DNA of 64,000 nucleotides from contig NZ_SMMA01000066.1 in assembly GCF_009711345.1 (NCBI RefSeq), forward strand, positions 244,564 through 308,563, given 5' to 3'. A model generated the notes under the pieces. That model was given only the letters and a program-made list of their open reading frames with translations. It was not told the origin of the DNA and made no database searches. This document shows positions 48,881 to 58,244 of this stretch, one piece after another; within the stretch, counting starts at the first letter, position 1, and each line of letters begins with the position of its first letter. This stretch comes from Pseudovibrio flavus. GTDB lineage: Bacteria; Pseudomonadota; Alphaproteobacteria; Rhizobiales; Stappiaceae. A program made the position numbers and the translations under genes.

Positions 48881-50065
48881 TTACGGTAGTGGAATAGAAA
48901 AGTTAAGCCCTGCCGAGTATCGCGGCTCGCCTGATACGTTTTCAAAGCTCGCCGAAAAAGCGCCCGAGAAAACTTGTGGGCGATTGGAAAAGGTGAGAGC
49001 AACTCCTACGCCACCACCACAGTTTCCGGCAGAGTTCGCTGCGTTTTCACAGGTAATATGCGGGTTTAGTTGCGCTTCCAGCGAATAAGAATCCGTCACG
49101 CCCGTTGAAAGTGGGAGGGTGATCTGCGGGGTAAAGGAGACGCGGGTAAGCCAATCGGCTTCTAGGTGCAGGGGATTATTATCAGTGCCGTCGAACACAG
49201 ATGTGGATTTTTCCTCAAGCGTTGCGTGGGAAACTGCAAGCTGCGGGGAGATGAGAAGCTGTTCAAAGTTGATCTCCCCAGACAAGGAGCCGCCGAACCT
49301 GTAGCCGTTCCTTCCAAATGAAGCGTCATATTGATCGGCTTCATGCTTCATTGAGTGGTCAAACCACGTCAGGTTTTTCTCGCCATATGCTGCTGCGATA
49401 ACTCCGCCCAGATTAATGGCGCTGTACGCGCCCACCGATGCTGCGCCAAATCGGTTGTAGCTATCGATAGCGCTGGAAGTGTCAGTAAGCGAACCGAACG
49501 CCCCTAGATAGGCGCCGGTGATGATGTTCTCAGCCAGCGATAATTCCAGAAAGGCGCGGGCGTTTGCCTCAAGGGCCAGGACATCACTTTCCCAATAGAC
49601 GGACGGAAGATCGCTTATCAAGCCGAAGCGAAATCCGCTACCGGTAGTGGAAAATCGGTCTCTATTGATGCTGCTGAGAAAGCGCTGATTAATCTGCGAG
49701 CCTTGTCGCATACCACGAAGTGCTTGTGCTTCTAGAGCTTCCTTAAAAAGGGCACCATCGAAGGTAGAAAGATTGAGGAACAGGTGAAGCGTGGATTCCT
49801 TTTGGATGTTGTAGTCGCTAAGCGTTCGGCCATCCTCAAGCACCGTACCTGCGAACTTCAGTATTTGCTGATCCGGCGGAACCCCTTCTTTATCCATGAC
49901 CTTTGCCTTCACATTTTCAATGGAGTCGCTGGCCTCCACGTCGAGGGTGATGGTCTTGCCCGCTTCGGTCAGCACAAAAATCTGCATCGCAAACGCAGCG
50001 CTGGTTGTAAGGGATGCGACCAGCATGAAGGAAAGGGTAACAAACAGCCTAGCCAGAAAACTCAT
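48881..50065 (-). CDS. Secreted ubiquitin domain fused to an autotransporter-like beta-barrel
   Basis: A 394-residue protein in three parts. Residues 1-26 are a Sec signal peptide ending A-F-A. Residues 27-99 (DNA 49769-49987) are a ubiquitin domain beginning MQIFV exactly at the predicted cleavage site; 58 of 73 positions are identical to human ubiquitin, including an unbroken run at ubiquitin positions 50-69. Residues about 100-394 start with a helix ([20 protein letters not shown]) and continue as alternating amphipathic strands like an autotransporter barrel, with a Cys pair in [12 protein letters not shown]; the last residue is Pro, not the usual aromatic. Ubiquitin's Gly75-Gly76 is Thr-Phe, and Leu8, Ile44, Val70, Lys48 and Arg72 are Glu, Lys, Phe, Thr and Asn. 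Codon use looks like the neighbours. Function unknown. Confidence 0.88.
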   Translation of the reverse strand: MSFLARLFVTLSFMLVASLTTSAAFAMQIFVLTEAGKTITLDVEASDSIENVKAKVMDKEGVPPDQQILKFAGTVLEDGRTLSDYNIQKESTLHLFLNLSTFDGALFKEALEAQALRGMRQGSQINQRFLSSINRDRFSTTGSGFRFGLISDLPSVYWESDVLALEANARAFLELSLAENIITGAYLGAFGSLTDTSSAIDSYNRFGAASVGAYSAINLGGVIAAAYGEKNLTWFDHSMKHEADQYDASFGRNGYRFGGSLSGEINFEQLLISPQLAVSHATLEEKSTSVFDGTDNNPLHLEADWLTRVSFTPQITLPLSTGVTDSYSLEAQLNPHITCENAANSAGNCGGGVGVALTFSNRPQVFSGAFSASFENVSGEPRYSAGLNFSIPLP

Positions 50066-50107
50066 CGTGAAACCAATTAACCTATTGATCTTGGATGAGT
50101 ACTAATA

Positions 50108-50137
50108 GCTATAGGTATGCCGCAGGGTATTCACCAA
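50108..50137 (-). promoter_or_regulatory. Possible promoter of the ubiquitin-domain gene
   Basis: On the minus strand TTGGTG (50137-50132), 18-base spacer, TATAGC (50113-50108), about 43 bases upstream of the ATG. The match is modest. The gene could also be reached by read-through from phzF, whose stop is 113 bases upstream on the same strand; the ribosome site is weak. Confidence 0.3.
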
Positions 50138-50178
50138 TGGTTGTAGGTTGGCTCTAATGCTTTCGGTTCGCGGCCGGT

Positions 50179-51093
50179 CTAGACGTACAATTCGCCCCGA
50201 CCAATAACCACCGCGTTACCGCCAATCCGCTCTCGCCGGATCTTGCCTTTGTCCATCTCTAGTTCCAGCGTGATCTTGGATGGGCGTTCCATCTCGTAAC
50301 CCTGCTCGATCTTATAGATATGGGAGCCGTCTAGAGGTTTGTCATAGTAGGCGACAATGCCCGCAAAGGCCGCGACGGCTGATCCTGTGGCCGCGTCTTC
50401 TCTAATAGAGCCTCTATCCTCATAGAGCATACGGGCATGGAAATCGCTGCTGGCACAAACACATTCGCGGCAGTAGAGGAAGATGTTGTTGAAGCCGTAG
50501 TCTGTGAAGGTCTTCTTCCAAAGGCTCGAATTCGGCCTGATCTGTTCCATAACGGAAAGATCGCGCAGTGGAATGAACGCGAAGGGCTTGCCTGCATCCA
50601 TGGAAAGTGGCCGGTGGTTTTCGAAGGTTAGCTCAAGAGGAGATATGCCTAGCGCTGCGGCAAGCATCTCATTGTCCGCCACTGGCAGGGCAGGGCGGGC
50701 TACTTGAGGCACGTCGAACTCTGCGAAACCTTGCAGTGGCTTTTCCAGCTTCACGCCGCAACGGATCGTTCCCAGCTTCTCTTCCAGCACTACAACGGCG
50801 TTTTGCTGCAACTCGCTGTGTTTGAACCGTTCCTGCGCTAGCAGAACAGCGGTGCCGACTGTTGGGTGCCCGGCAAAGCCTAGCTCCTCACCCGGTGTGA
50901 AAATACGAAGGGCAGCAGAGTGTGCGGGATTTTCCGGTGGAAGCACGAAAACCGTCTCAGACAGATTGAACTCCTGAGCGAGCCTTTGCATTTGCTCGTC
51001 GGAAAGGTCTTGAGCATCCAAAACGACTGCGAGCGGGTTGCCCTCAAGAGCGTTTTGGGTAAATACATCAAGAATTACATAACGACGAGGCAT
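50179..51093 (-). CDS. PhzF family isomerase-like protein
   Basis: A 304-residue protein of the PhzF/diaminopimelate-epimerase fold family. It starts [22 protein letters not shown] and has [13 protein letters not shown] with the catalytic-type Glu 46, [21 protein letters not shown] and [11 protein letters not shown], all typical. There are no other phenazine genes nearby, so phenazine synthesis is unlikely; most family members of this kind have no known substrate. Cytoplasmic; no signal peptide. Confidence 0.88.
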   Translation of the reverse strand: MPRRYVILDVFTQNALEGNPLAVVLDAQDLSDEQMQRLAQEFNLSETVFVLPPENPAHSAALRIFTPGEELGFAGHPTVGTAVLLAQERFKHSELQQNAVVVLEEKLGTIRCGVKLEKPLQGFAEFDVPQVARPALPVADNEMLAAALGISPLELTFENHRPLSMDAGKPFAFIPLRDLSVMEQIRPNSSLWKKTFTDYGFNNIFLYCRECVCASSDFHARMLYEDRGSIREDAATGSAVAAFAGIVAYYDKPLDGSHIYKIEQGYEMERPSKITLELEMDKGKIRRERIGGNAVVIGRGELYV

Positions 51094-51510
51094 AGCAGTT
51101 CTTTTCTCCGCAAAGCAGCAATTTTGTTTGTGCGAGTAATTTTAACCAGTTCTACTTTTGGTTTTAAACTGCAAAGTGATCAGGTTTGCCAGTTTATCCC
51201 AGTGCTTGTGCACATTGTGCCTGTTTTTATGCTGATAATGCTCGGTAATGACGAATGAGGCAAATAATCTGGCGCAGCGTGATTATCTGATATGGCGATA
51301 TTATTTAGCTAAATCAGTGAGCTATAGAATCCTTGCGGAAAATGCTTAGCGGGATCGGCCTCTCATATCTATGGATACCCAAAACCGACACATTCAGTTG
51401 TATAATGGCGCAATTCTGCTTGAATTTCGTCTTTGTTCGTCGTCGCATAAAAAGTGTTGTGAATGGACGCCGAGCGACTATGAGTAAGGCGAATTGGTTA
51501 ATCACTAGGA
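51094..51510. other. Intergenic region between phzF-like gene and Sel1 gene
   Basis: A 417-base AT-rich divergent region. A perfect 12-base palindrome ATTTAGCTAAAT lies at 51304-51315 and could be an operator, but no second copy was found. Short open frames here have no ribosome site or recognisable product. Confidence 0.4.
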
Positions 51511-52989
51511 ATGCGAATGCGTAATAGAACCCTGCTGGTTCTTTTGCCGGTAATGGCCCTTGTGGCCGGAGAAGCGGCGGCGTCACTGACGCCCAATTTT
51601 GAGCCGCAGCTATCGTATCGAGCTGTCGTTGTGCCTGATCGGTACAGCGCACTGTTTGGTCCTCAATTTGAAGAGGCCATGCTAGAAGATATGGTGGAAG
51701 GGGCAAACATTCCGCGTCTACTGGTGGAGGCGCAGGCAGGAAATGGCGAGGCGCTCTTTGCCTTGGGTTTGGCTTATGAGCTCGGCCGTGGTGTTGATCG
51801 AGACGTAGAAAAGGCAATCGGATACTATCAGGTTGCTGCTGATATGGGGCTCTCCGCCGCGTGGACCAACCTTGGCAATATCTTCCGAAATGGCAAGGAT
51901 GGGCATCTAAACCTGCCCAAAGCTTTGGAGCTGTATCACAAGGCTGCAGACGTTGGTGACTACTGGGCGCAGAACAATCTTGGGCTCATGTACCTCAATG
52001 GCATTGGTGTTGATCACGATGACGAAGAAGCTTTCTACTGGATAGGAGAGGCGGCGAATGCTGGCCTGCTTCCAGCGCGGCTAAACCTTGCAACGCTTTA
52101 TCGGCAGGGCAGAGGCGTTGAAGCTGATCCCGAAAAAGCCCGTAAGATCTATGAGGAAGCGATTGCTGATGGAGCAATGGAAGCACACGTTCCTCTTGGC
52201 GAACTTTACGAATTTGGGGAAGGCGGGCCCGTCGATATAGATGAGGCCGTTCACCATTATCTATTAGCTGCCGATCATGGCGATCCGCTTGGGCTTCACT
52301 ATGTTGGCACGCTCTATGAAGAAGGTGTAGGCGTTTCGCAGAGCCTTGATATGGCTTTATCCCACTTCAAGAAGGCCGCAGATCGTGGATTGGCACAGTC
52401 GGAATATGTTCTGGGCCGATACTACTTCGCTGGCGTTGGTGTTCCCTATGATCCAGAAAAAGGCTTGGAGCTATTCTTTGCAGCTGCCGACCAAGGTTTT
52501 GGCAAGGCGCTTAATGATCTTGGCGTGATGTATGAACTTGGCGAGCATGTGAAGCAGGACTACGCCGAGGCGCTTTCATTCTACAAACGCGCATCGGCCA
52601 GCTACCCATTTGCTTACACCAATATTGGCCTTATGCATCTCAATGGCCTCGGCGTTAAGAAGGATGCAAAGGAAGCCTTCCATTACTTCAAACAGGCAGC
52701 GGATTTTGGCGAACCGCAGGGTGAAATCATGATAGGCAAAGCCTATCTTGAGGGTGTTGGTGTTGAGGTGAACGCCAAAAAAGCATTTGGCTTCTTTGAG
52801 TCCGCTGCCAAGAAGGGTGATCCTGAAGCGTTCCACTTGATGGCTTGGTGCTTCGAGAACGGGACCGGCGTGGATAAGAACATCCGCAGAGCTTTGGACT
52901 TTTACCGCGTATCGGCTGAAAGTGGCCTTCAGCAATCCTCTGATGCTGTTCATCGTCTAGAGCAGCAAATGCACAGCACATCCCGATAA
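51511..52989 (+). CDS. Secreted Sel1-repeat protein
   Basis: A 492-residue exported protein with an N-terminal signal peptide (LLVLLPVMALVAGEAAAS). After a linker of about 65 residues come eleven consecutive Sel1-like repeats of about 36 residues, each with the pattern L-G-x-x-Y-x-x-G-x-G-V-x-x-D-x-x-K-A-x-x-Y-x-x-A-A-x-x-G. They fill the protein to the last 20 residues. Sel1 solenoids bind proteins; secreted versions act in host interaction in Legionella and in envelope processes elsewhere. No partner is evident beyond the ubiquitin-domain gene 1.4 kb away. Confidence 0.88.
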   Translation: MRMRNRTLLVLLPVMALVAGEAAASLTPNFEPQLSYRAVVVPDRYSALFGPQFEEAMLEDMVEGANIPRLLVEAQAGNGEALFALGLAYELGRGVDRDVEKAIGYYQVAADMGLSAAWTNLGNIFRNGKDGHLNLPKALELYHKAADVGDYWAQNNLGLMYLNGIGVDHDDEEAFYWIGEAANAGLLPARLNLATLYRQGRGVEADPEKARKIYEEAIADGAMEAHVPLGELYEFGEGGPVDIDEAVHHYLLAADHGDPLGLHYVGTLYEEGVGVSQSLDMALSHFKKAADRGLAQSEYVLGRYYFAGVGVPYDPEKGLELFFAAADQGFGKALNDLGVMYELGEHVKQDYAEALSFYKRASASYPFAYTNIGLMHLNGLGVKKDAKEAFHYFKQAADFGEPQGEIMIGKAYLEGVGVEVNAKKAFGFFESAAKKGDPEAFHLMAWCFENGTGVDKNIRRALDFYRVSAESGLQQSSDAVHRLEQQMHSTSR

Positions 52990-53002
52990 TTGAAATGGGC
53001 AG

Positions 53003-53026
53003 CCTGCGCGCTCCGGCGCGCGCAGG
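53003..53026. terminator. GC-rich hairpin between convergent Sel1 and alkylsulfatase genes
   Basis: CCTGCGCGC (53003-53011), 6-base loop, GCGCGCAGG (53018-53026). No U-run on either side, so a weak or Rho-assisted terminator. Confidence 0.5.
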
Positions 53027-53047
53027 GTAAGCGCGGTGTTCTATGTG

Positions 53048-55057
53048 CTACTGGTTTGCTTTGTCTAGCGGGACAGGTGTTACGATGTTGAACCAGAAGT
53101 CGAAGCTATCCAACATCGAGAGAAGCTCCTTTAGCTTGTCCTGATCGCCTTCAATCTTCAAATCACCGCTTTTGCTTGCGCCGTCGAAGGTCTCCTGTCC
53201 GAGAATGATATTATTGATGGTTTCTCGGTTTATGGAAATCGTGGCGTCTGCCTTATCAGACTGATAGCCCTCAATATGACTGAGAGCGCCGTTTTGTAGC
53301 TCTACGACGTACTCTTGGTTTGTGTCTGGAAACTTCCAGTTCAGAACCATTTCGCTCTCGCCCGCTTTTTCTGCGTTAAGACGCAGCGCGGTGTAATCAA
53401 ACATCAAAGACAAGTCCATCGCACGAATGGTGTCAGGGCTCGCAGTATCGGGAGCTTCTTCGGGCTTTACGCCTTCTCTCAGTTCCTTCGCGCCGCTGAG
53501 ATAGAAGTTACGCCAAGGGCCAGATTCCGCCTGATAGCCAAGTTGCTCAAGGGCGTCTGCCTGTAGGTTCTTTGCATCCTGATTGTCCGGCTCTGCGAAG
53601 ACCAGATGGTTGACGACTTGCGCTACCCAGCGATAGTCGCCTGCATCATAGGACTTTTGCGCCTGTTGAAGCAGAGCGTCCGCTCCGCCCATAAACTCCA
53701 CGTACTTCGCACCGGCTATACGCTCTGGGTAGGGGTGCAGTGTTGCGGGGTTACCGTTAAACCAGCCAAGGTATTTGACATAGGTAGACTTGGCATCGTG
53801 GTTGACAGAGCCGTAGTAACCGCGCGCGGACCACGTGGTCTCCAGCTTTTTCGGCATCTTTAGCATTTCTGCAATCTCAACCATGCGGAAGCCGTGGTTG
53901 GCAAGGCGTAGAGGCTGGTCGTTGATATAGCGGTAGAGATCCCGCTGGACCTCCAGATGTTCGATGATCTTTTCCCGACCCTTGAGGCTCCAATGGTGCG
54001 GGGCAAACTGGACTTTAACGTCTTTGCCGAACTCGTAGATCGCCTCGTTAATGTACTTTGACCAATCTAGTGGATTGCGGATACGCGCCCCTCGCAGAGA
54101 GTAGGTGTTATGCAGTGTATGGGTTGCGTTCTCCGCGGTGCAAAGGGCATTCAGCTCTTTGATGTAGAAGAACATTTCTGAGGGCGCTTCGGAATCCGGC
54201 GTTAGCTGGAACATGAAGGTCAGGCCATCAATTTCCAGCGTTTCGCGGCGGTCCTTGATGACATTTGTCGGCGGAATAAGCGTGATCGTGCCGCTTGATG
54301 TGGTGGGGCCGAGGCCCGCACCGACCTGTCCTTGAGGGTTGGCAGGCAGAATATTGCCGTACATGTAGGAAGCGCGGCGGCTCATCGCATTGCCCGCCAT
54401 AACGTTTTCCGAAACGGCATGGTCAAGGAAACCATCGGGGGCGTAGATTTTCACAGCGCCGCTTTTGACATCGGCTTCATCTACAACGCCGCGTACTCCG
54501 CCGTAGTGGTCAACATGAGAGTGGGTGTAGATCACCGCAATAACGGGTTTTTTCGGCCTGTGCGAGAAGTAGAAATCAAGCGCATAGCTGGCCGTTTCCT
54601 CCGAGATGAGAGGGTCAATCACGATGATGCCGGTCTCACCCTCAATAAAGGTAACGTTTGAGAGGTCCGCGCTGCGAACCTGATAGATGCGCTCATCCAC
54701 CTTGTAGAGGCCGCCCAGCATGGTTAGCTGGGATTGCCGCCAAAGACTGGGGTTTACGGTTTCCGGCGCAACGGAGCCTTGCATGATGAAGGCGTAGTTG
54801 TTGAGGTCATACACCACGCGCCCTTGTGCGTTGGTCACCTTGCCTTCATTTGGCAGGGGAGCAATGAACCCCTCCTTAGCATCGTCGAAGCTTTGAGTAT
54901 TGCTGAAGGGAAGTGTTTTGATCAGCTCCTCATACTTTTCCTGAGTATAGGAGGTCGCCGGATTGGGCTGGGCAAAGCTTGCTGCAGAAGAAAGGAGCAC
55001 GCCTCCTGCTGCCGCGAAGGAACAGATGGTTAGAAAACGCAGCTTGGGTGTAGTCAT
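53048..55057 (-). CDS. Alkyl sulfatase, metallo-beta-lactamase fold (SdsA1/YjcS-like)
   Basis: Periplasmic hydrolase of 669 residues, predicted to split linear alkyl sulfates. An N-terminal signal peptide (ICSFAAAGGVLLSSAASFAQ) is followed by the metallo-beta-lactamase domain with zinc ligands in THSHVDHYGG, the family motifs CTAENATHTLHNTYSLRGA and QFAPHHWSLKG, a central helical dimerisation region (about 390-520), and a C-terminal SCP2-like domain beginning near MFDYTALRLNAEKAGE. This three-domain plan is that of Pseudomonas SdsA1. It could allow use of detergents or algal sulfate esters. Confidence 0.9.
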   Translation of the reverse strand: MTTPKLRFLTICSFAAAGGVLLSSAASFAQPNPATSYTQEKYEELIKTLPFSNTQSFDDAKEGFIAPLPNEGKVTNAQGRVVYDLNNYAFIMQGSVAPETVNPSLWRQSQLTMLGGLYKVDERIYQVRSADLSNVTFIEGETGIIVIDPLISEETASYALDFYFSHRPKKPVIAVIYTHSHVDHYGGVRGVVDEADVKSGAVKIYAPDGFLDHAVSENVMAGNAMSRRASYMYGNILPANPQGQVGAGLGPTTSSGTITLIPPTNVIKDRRETLEIDGLTFMFQLTPDSEAPSEMFFYIKELNALCTAENATHTLHNTYSLRGARIRNPLDWSKYINEAIYEFGKDVKVQFAPHHWSLKGREKIIEHLEVQRDLYRYINDQPLRLANHGFRMVEIAEMLKMPKKLETTWSARGYYGSVNHDAKSTYVKYLGWFNGNPATLHPYPERIAGAKYVEFMGGADALLQQAQKSYDAGDYRWVAQVVNHLVFAEPDNQDAKNLQADALEQLGYQAESGPWRNFYLSGAKELREGVKPEEAPDTASPDTIRAMDLSLMFDYTALRLNAEKAGESEMVLNWKFPDTNQEYVVELQNGALSHIEGYQSDKADATISINRETINNIILGQETFDGASKSGDLKIEGDQDKLKELLSMLDSFDFWFNIVTPVPLDKANQ

Positions 55058-55286
55058 GGGACCTCGGCACCTTATTGTTTTTGTGCTGCGAGTATCGTTG
55101 GGTTAGTCCTAATCTGCGTTTAAGCTTGGTGTTTCAAGCAATGCTTTTGGTAAATGGCTGATTAATCGTTTACTCACAAGGAAATGCCTTATTTAGGCTA
55201 ACTACGTAAATATGCGTCTTATGGTAGTTCGGCGATTATGCATACTACTTACATTGATTCTTTAGTAGTACGGAGGAGGTCGGGAG

Positions 55287-55433
55287 TTGGCTTCCAAATG
55301 TCCGCTGTGTGGCAAGCAGCACTCACCGCGCAAATGGTACTGTGAACGAACAGATTTCTGGCTAATGAGCTTTTGCTTTCTGGCCCTCGGCACAGCCATA
55401 ACCTGCGCAGCACTGGAAATTATTCCGATTTAA
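55287..55433 (+). CDS. Small cysteine-pair single-membrane-span protein
   Basis: A 48-codon frame starting TTG 55287 and ending TAA 55433, with a very strong ribosome site GGAGGAGG (55272-55279) seven bases upstream. The product has an N-terminal C-P-L-C-G-K motif with another Cys (W-Y-C-E), like half a zinc ribbon, and then a hydrophobic helix (FWLMSFCFLALGTAITCAAL). No family was recognised. It is followed by a stem-loop, which supports an independent transcript. Confidence 0.6.
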   Translation: MASKCPLCGKQHSPRKWYCERTDFWLMSFCFLALGTAITCAALEIIPI

Positions 55434-55446
55434 AACGGGCAGAAGC

Positions 55447-55480
55447 GCGGGCTTACTGGATCATTGTTCAGTAAACCCGC
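55447..55480. terminator. Stem-loop between small gene and MFS gene
   Basis: GCGGGCTTACTG, 10-base loop, CAGTAAACCCGC with one mismatch. It lies between convergent genes; no long U-run. Confidence 0.6.
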
Positions 55481-55491
55481 CCAAGTAATGT

Positions 55492-56700
55492 TCAAAGAGC
55501 AGCCTGAGAGGGGGCAGGAGCTGCATCGCGAATAGCGATCGTGATTATAAAGGCTGAAAGCGCGATAAAGCTGCAGTAGAAGATCGTGCTCTGGTAGGAC
55601 GTAATGGTGCCTAGGGTGCCAAAGACCAAAGAGCCTGCAAGCCCGCCACCAAACAAAGCGTTAGAGAACCACGCTGTCGCTACACCAGTCTGCTTTGGTG
55701 CATAAGACTGGATGAATGTCAGGCCAATGCCTGCAACGATGCCATAATAAAGCCCCTCCAGACCGCTGAATAAAATGGCAGCCTCCACGCTCGTTACCTG
55801 CGTGATGGAGAGGAAAAACATGCCGCCGAATATGCCTGAAAGCATAATCATTCGCCGTTCTCCAAAACGCCGTGCAGGCGCGGCGATGTAGTAGATTACC
55901 AACATCTCGACGATACATTTTACAGCAAACGCCAGCCCCGGAGTTGATGTGGGCAGGTTTAGCTCTCCAAGGAAGTAAAGCGGAGCTGCGGAGACGAACA
56001 GGCTGTTACATGCGAACAGCAAGAAAACGGGCACACAGGCAACGACAAGAGCGTTCGGAACCTTGTGATCTGCCCTCTCTTTGTCACTGTCCTTAATGTT
56101 GTGGTTGGTAAAGTTCCGTGGAAATAGCAATAGCACACAGCCTGCACAGGCCAGTTTGAGGGCGAAGGAAAGATAGAAGATAATCTCGAAATCAAGCAGG
56201 CCATAGATGGTGAAACCGGCGGCTGGGCCAATAATCCAGCCAAGGGTAATGGCCATGCGCACATAGGCGTTGAAGTCGAGAGGTTCTCTTTCCGTCTTTT
56301 CTGCAAACAGTCTACCTGCCGTCATAAACAAAGAGACGGAAGCAGCCCCAATTCCCCAAAGCGGAATACCCAATATGATGAGGGACCAATAGCCGGGATA
56401 GATGGCTTGCAAGCCAAACCCTAGGCCATCCGCGACGACCGTCAGCACAAGAAGGGGACGGACTTGCGCACCTTCGTCAATCTTTCTACCGAAGTACCTG
56501 TTGGCGAGCACCGTTAGTGTCATCAAGCTCGCTATGACGATGGTGACATGAATTGCAGAGCGGCCAAGCCCATCCACTACGTAGAGGCTGAAAAGCGGCA
56601 CCGCCAACGCGATGGGTAGGGCGCTCAGGAAAACCGTAAAAAGGAAGAGAACCGGATAACGGTCCAACCGGCGCAGGCTCGGTGCAATCTGGTCTGTCAT
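55492..56700 (-). CDS. Major facilitator superfamily transporter
   Basis: A 402-residue inner-membrane transporter with twelve predicted membrane helices in two halves. The loop between helices 2 and 3 contains NRYFGRKIDEGAQVRP, a variant of the MFS G-x-x-x-D-R motif, and the central loop is charged (NHNIKDSDKERADHK). The N-terminal arrangement and sequence such as FLSALPIALAVPLFSLYVVDGLG recall the SetA-type sugar-efflux group, but this is only a suggestion. It is divergent from a small membrane-protein gene. Confidence 0.85.
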   Translation of the reverse strand: MTDQIAPSLRRLDRYPVLFLFTVFLSALPIALAVPLFSLYVVDGLGRSAIHVTIVIASLMTLTVLANRYFGRKIDEGAQVRPLLVLTVVADGLGFGLQAIYPGYWSLIILGIPLWGIGAASVSLFMTAGRLFAEKTEREPLDFNAYVRMAITLGWIIGPAAGFTIYGLLDFEIIFYLSFALKLACAGCVLLLFPRNFTNHNIKDSDKERADHKVPNALVVACVPVFLLFACNSLFVSAAPLYFLGELNLPTSTPGLAFAVKCIVEMLVIYYIAAPARRFGERRMIMLSGIFGGMFFLSITQVTSVEAAILFSGLEGLYYGIVAGIGLTFIQSYAPKQTGVATAWFSNALFGGGLAGSLVFGTLGTITSYQSTIFYCSFIALSAFIITIAIRDAAPAPSQAAL

Positions 56701-56867
56701 GAAAAGCTCTAAAGAAAATGCGAAGGTAATAATACGTAGTTTGCATTCCTTGAGCCGTCAATGGAAAAGAACCTCACAGATCAGACTAGTTTTTACTAGG
56801 TAAGGTTGGTGGGTTTATTCGCCTCAGCTTTCGTAGACTAATTGCCTTGCAAGCACTGGAGGGAACC

Positions 56868-57083
56868 ATGGACGACATGCAGGCAATGAGTTTTGGCGAA
56901 ATGGGTATGGGAGTGTGGCAAATCGTGATGATCCTTGCTTGGATCATCATCGTTGGTATTCCCATTGCGCAGATATTGGGGCGCATGGGTTTCAGTAAGC
57001 TTTGGACGATCGTTGCCTTTATCCCCTTTGTAAATCTCATTGCTCTTTGGGTTGTTGCCTTTGCCAGATGGCCTAGGGACTAG
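56868..57083 (+). CDS. Small two-helix membrane protein
   Basis: A 71-residue protein with a Met-rich N-terminus (DDMQAMSFGEMGMG), a first membrane helix (WQIVMILAWIIIVGIPIAQIL), a short basic turn (GRMGFSKLW) and a second helix (IVAFIPFVNLIALWVVAFA). ATG 56868 follows GGAGGG by four bases. The helix-GFSK-helix pattern resembles small uncharacterised proteins near the DUF805 group; function unknown. Confidence 0.7.
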   Translation: MDDMQAMSFGEMGMGVWQIVMILAWIIIVGIPIAQILGRMGFSKLWTIVAFIPFVNLIALWVVAFARWPRD

Positions 57084-57122
57084 CTTGGGCGTTCTCATTG
57101 CGTGGCACGGCGTCCAGAACGC

Positions 57123-57150
57123 AAAAAACCCGGCACAAGGCCGGGTTTTT
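57123..57150. terminator. Bidirectional terminator before ilvC end
   Basis: Six A, CCCGGC (57129-57134), 5-base loop, GCCGGG (57140-57145), five T. It serves the convergent small membrane-protein gene and ilvC. Confidence 0.9.
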
Positions 57151-57168
57151 CGTAGATCTGGAAGATGA

Positions 57169-58218
<1,050 letters not shown>

Positions 58219-58244
58219 TCAGCAGAGGGTTCCGGCCCGATTTC

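Noticed and set aside
48881..50065. Ubiquitin domain as eukaryotic contamination or assembly chimera
   Set aside because: It is in one frame with a bacterial signal peptide and barrel-like domain, has substitutions unlike any common eukaryotic ubiquitin, lacks introns and has codon use like its neighbours.
48881..51093. Bacterial ubiquitination-like (Bub/Bil) operon
   Set aside because: No E1, E2 or deubiquitinase-like gene is adjacent; the neighbours are leuA and a phzF-like gene, and the ubiquitin C-terminus cannot be conjugated.
50179..51093. Phenazine biosynthesis locus
   Set aside because: Only a PhzF-like protein is present; none of the other phz genes is nearby, and PhzF-fold proteins are common without phenazine production.
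51304..51315. Palindrome ATTTAGCTAAAT as an operator
   Set aside because: A single short AT-rich palindrome can occur by chance; no second copy or matching regulator was seen.
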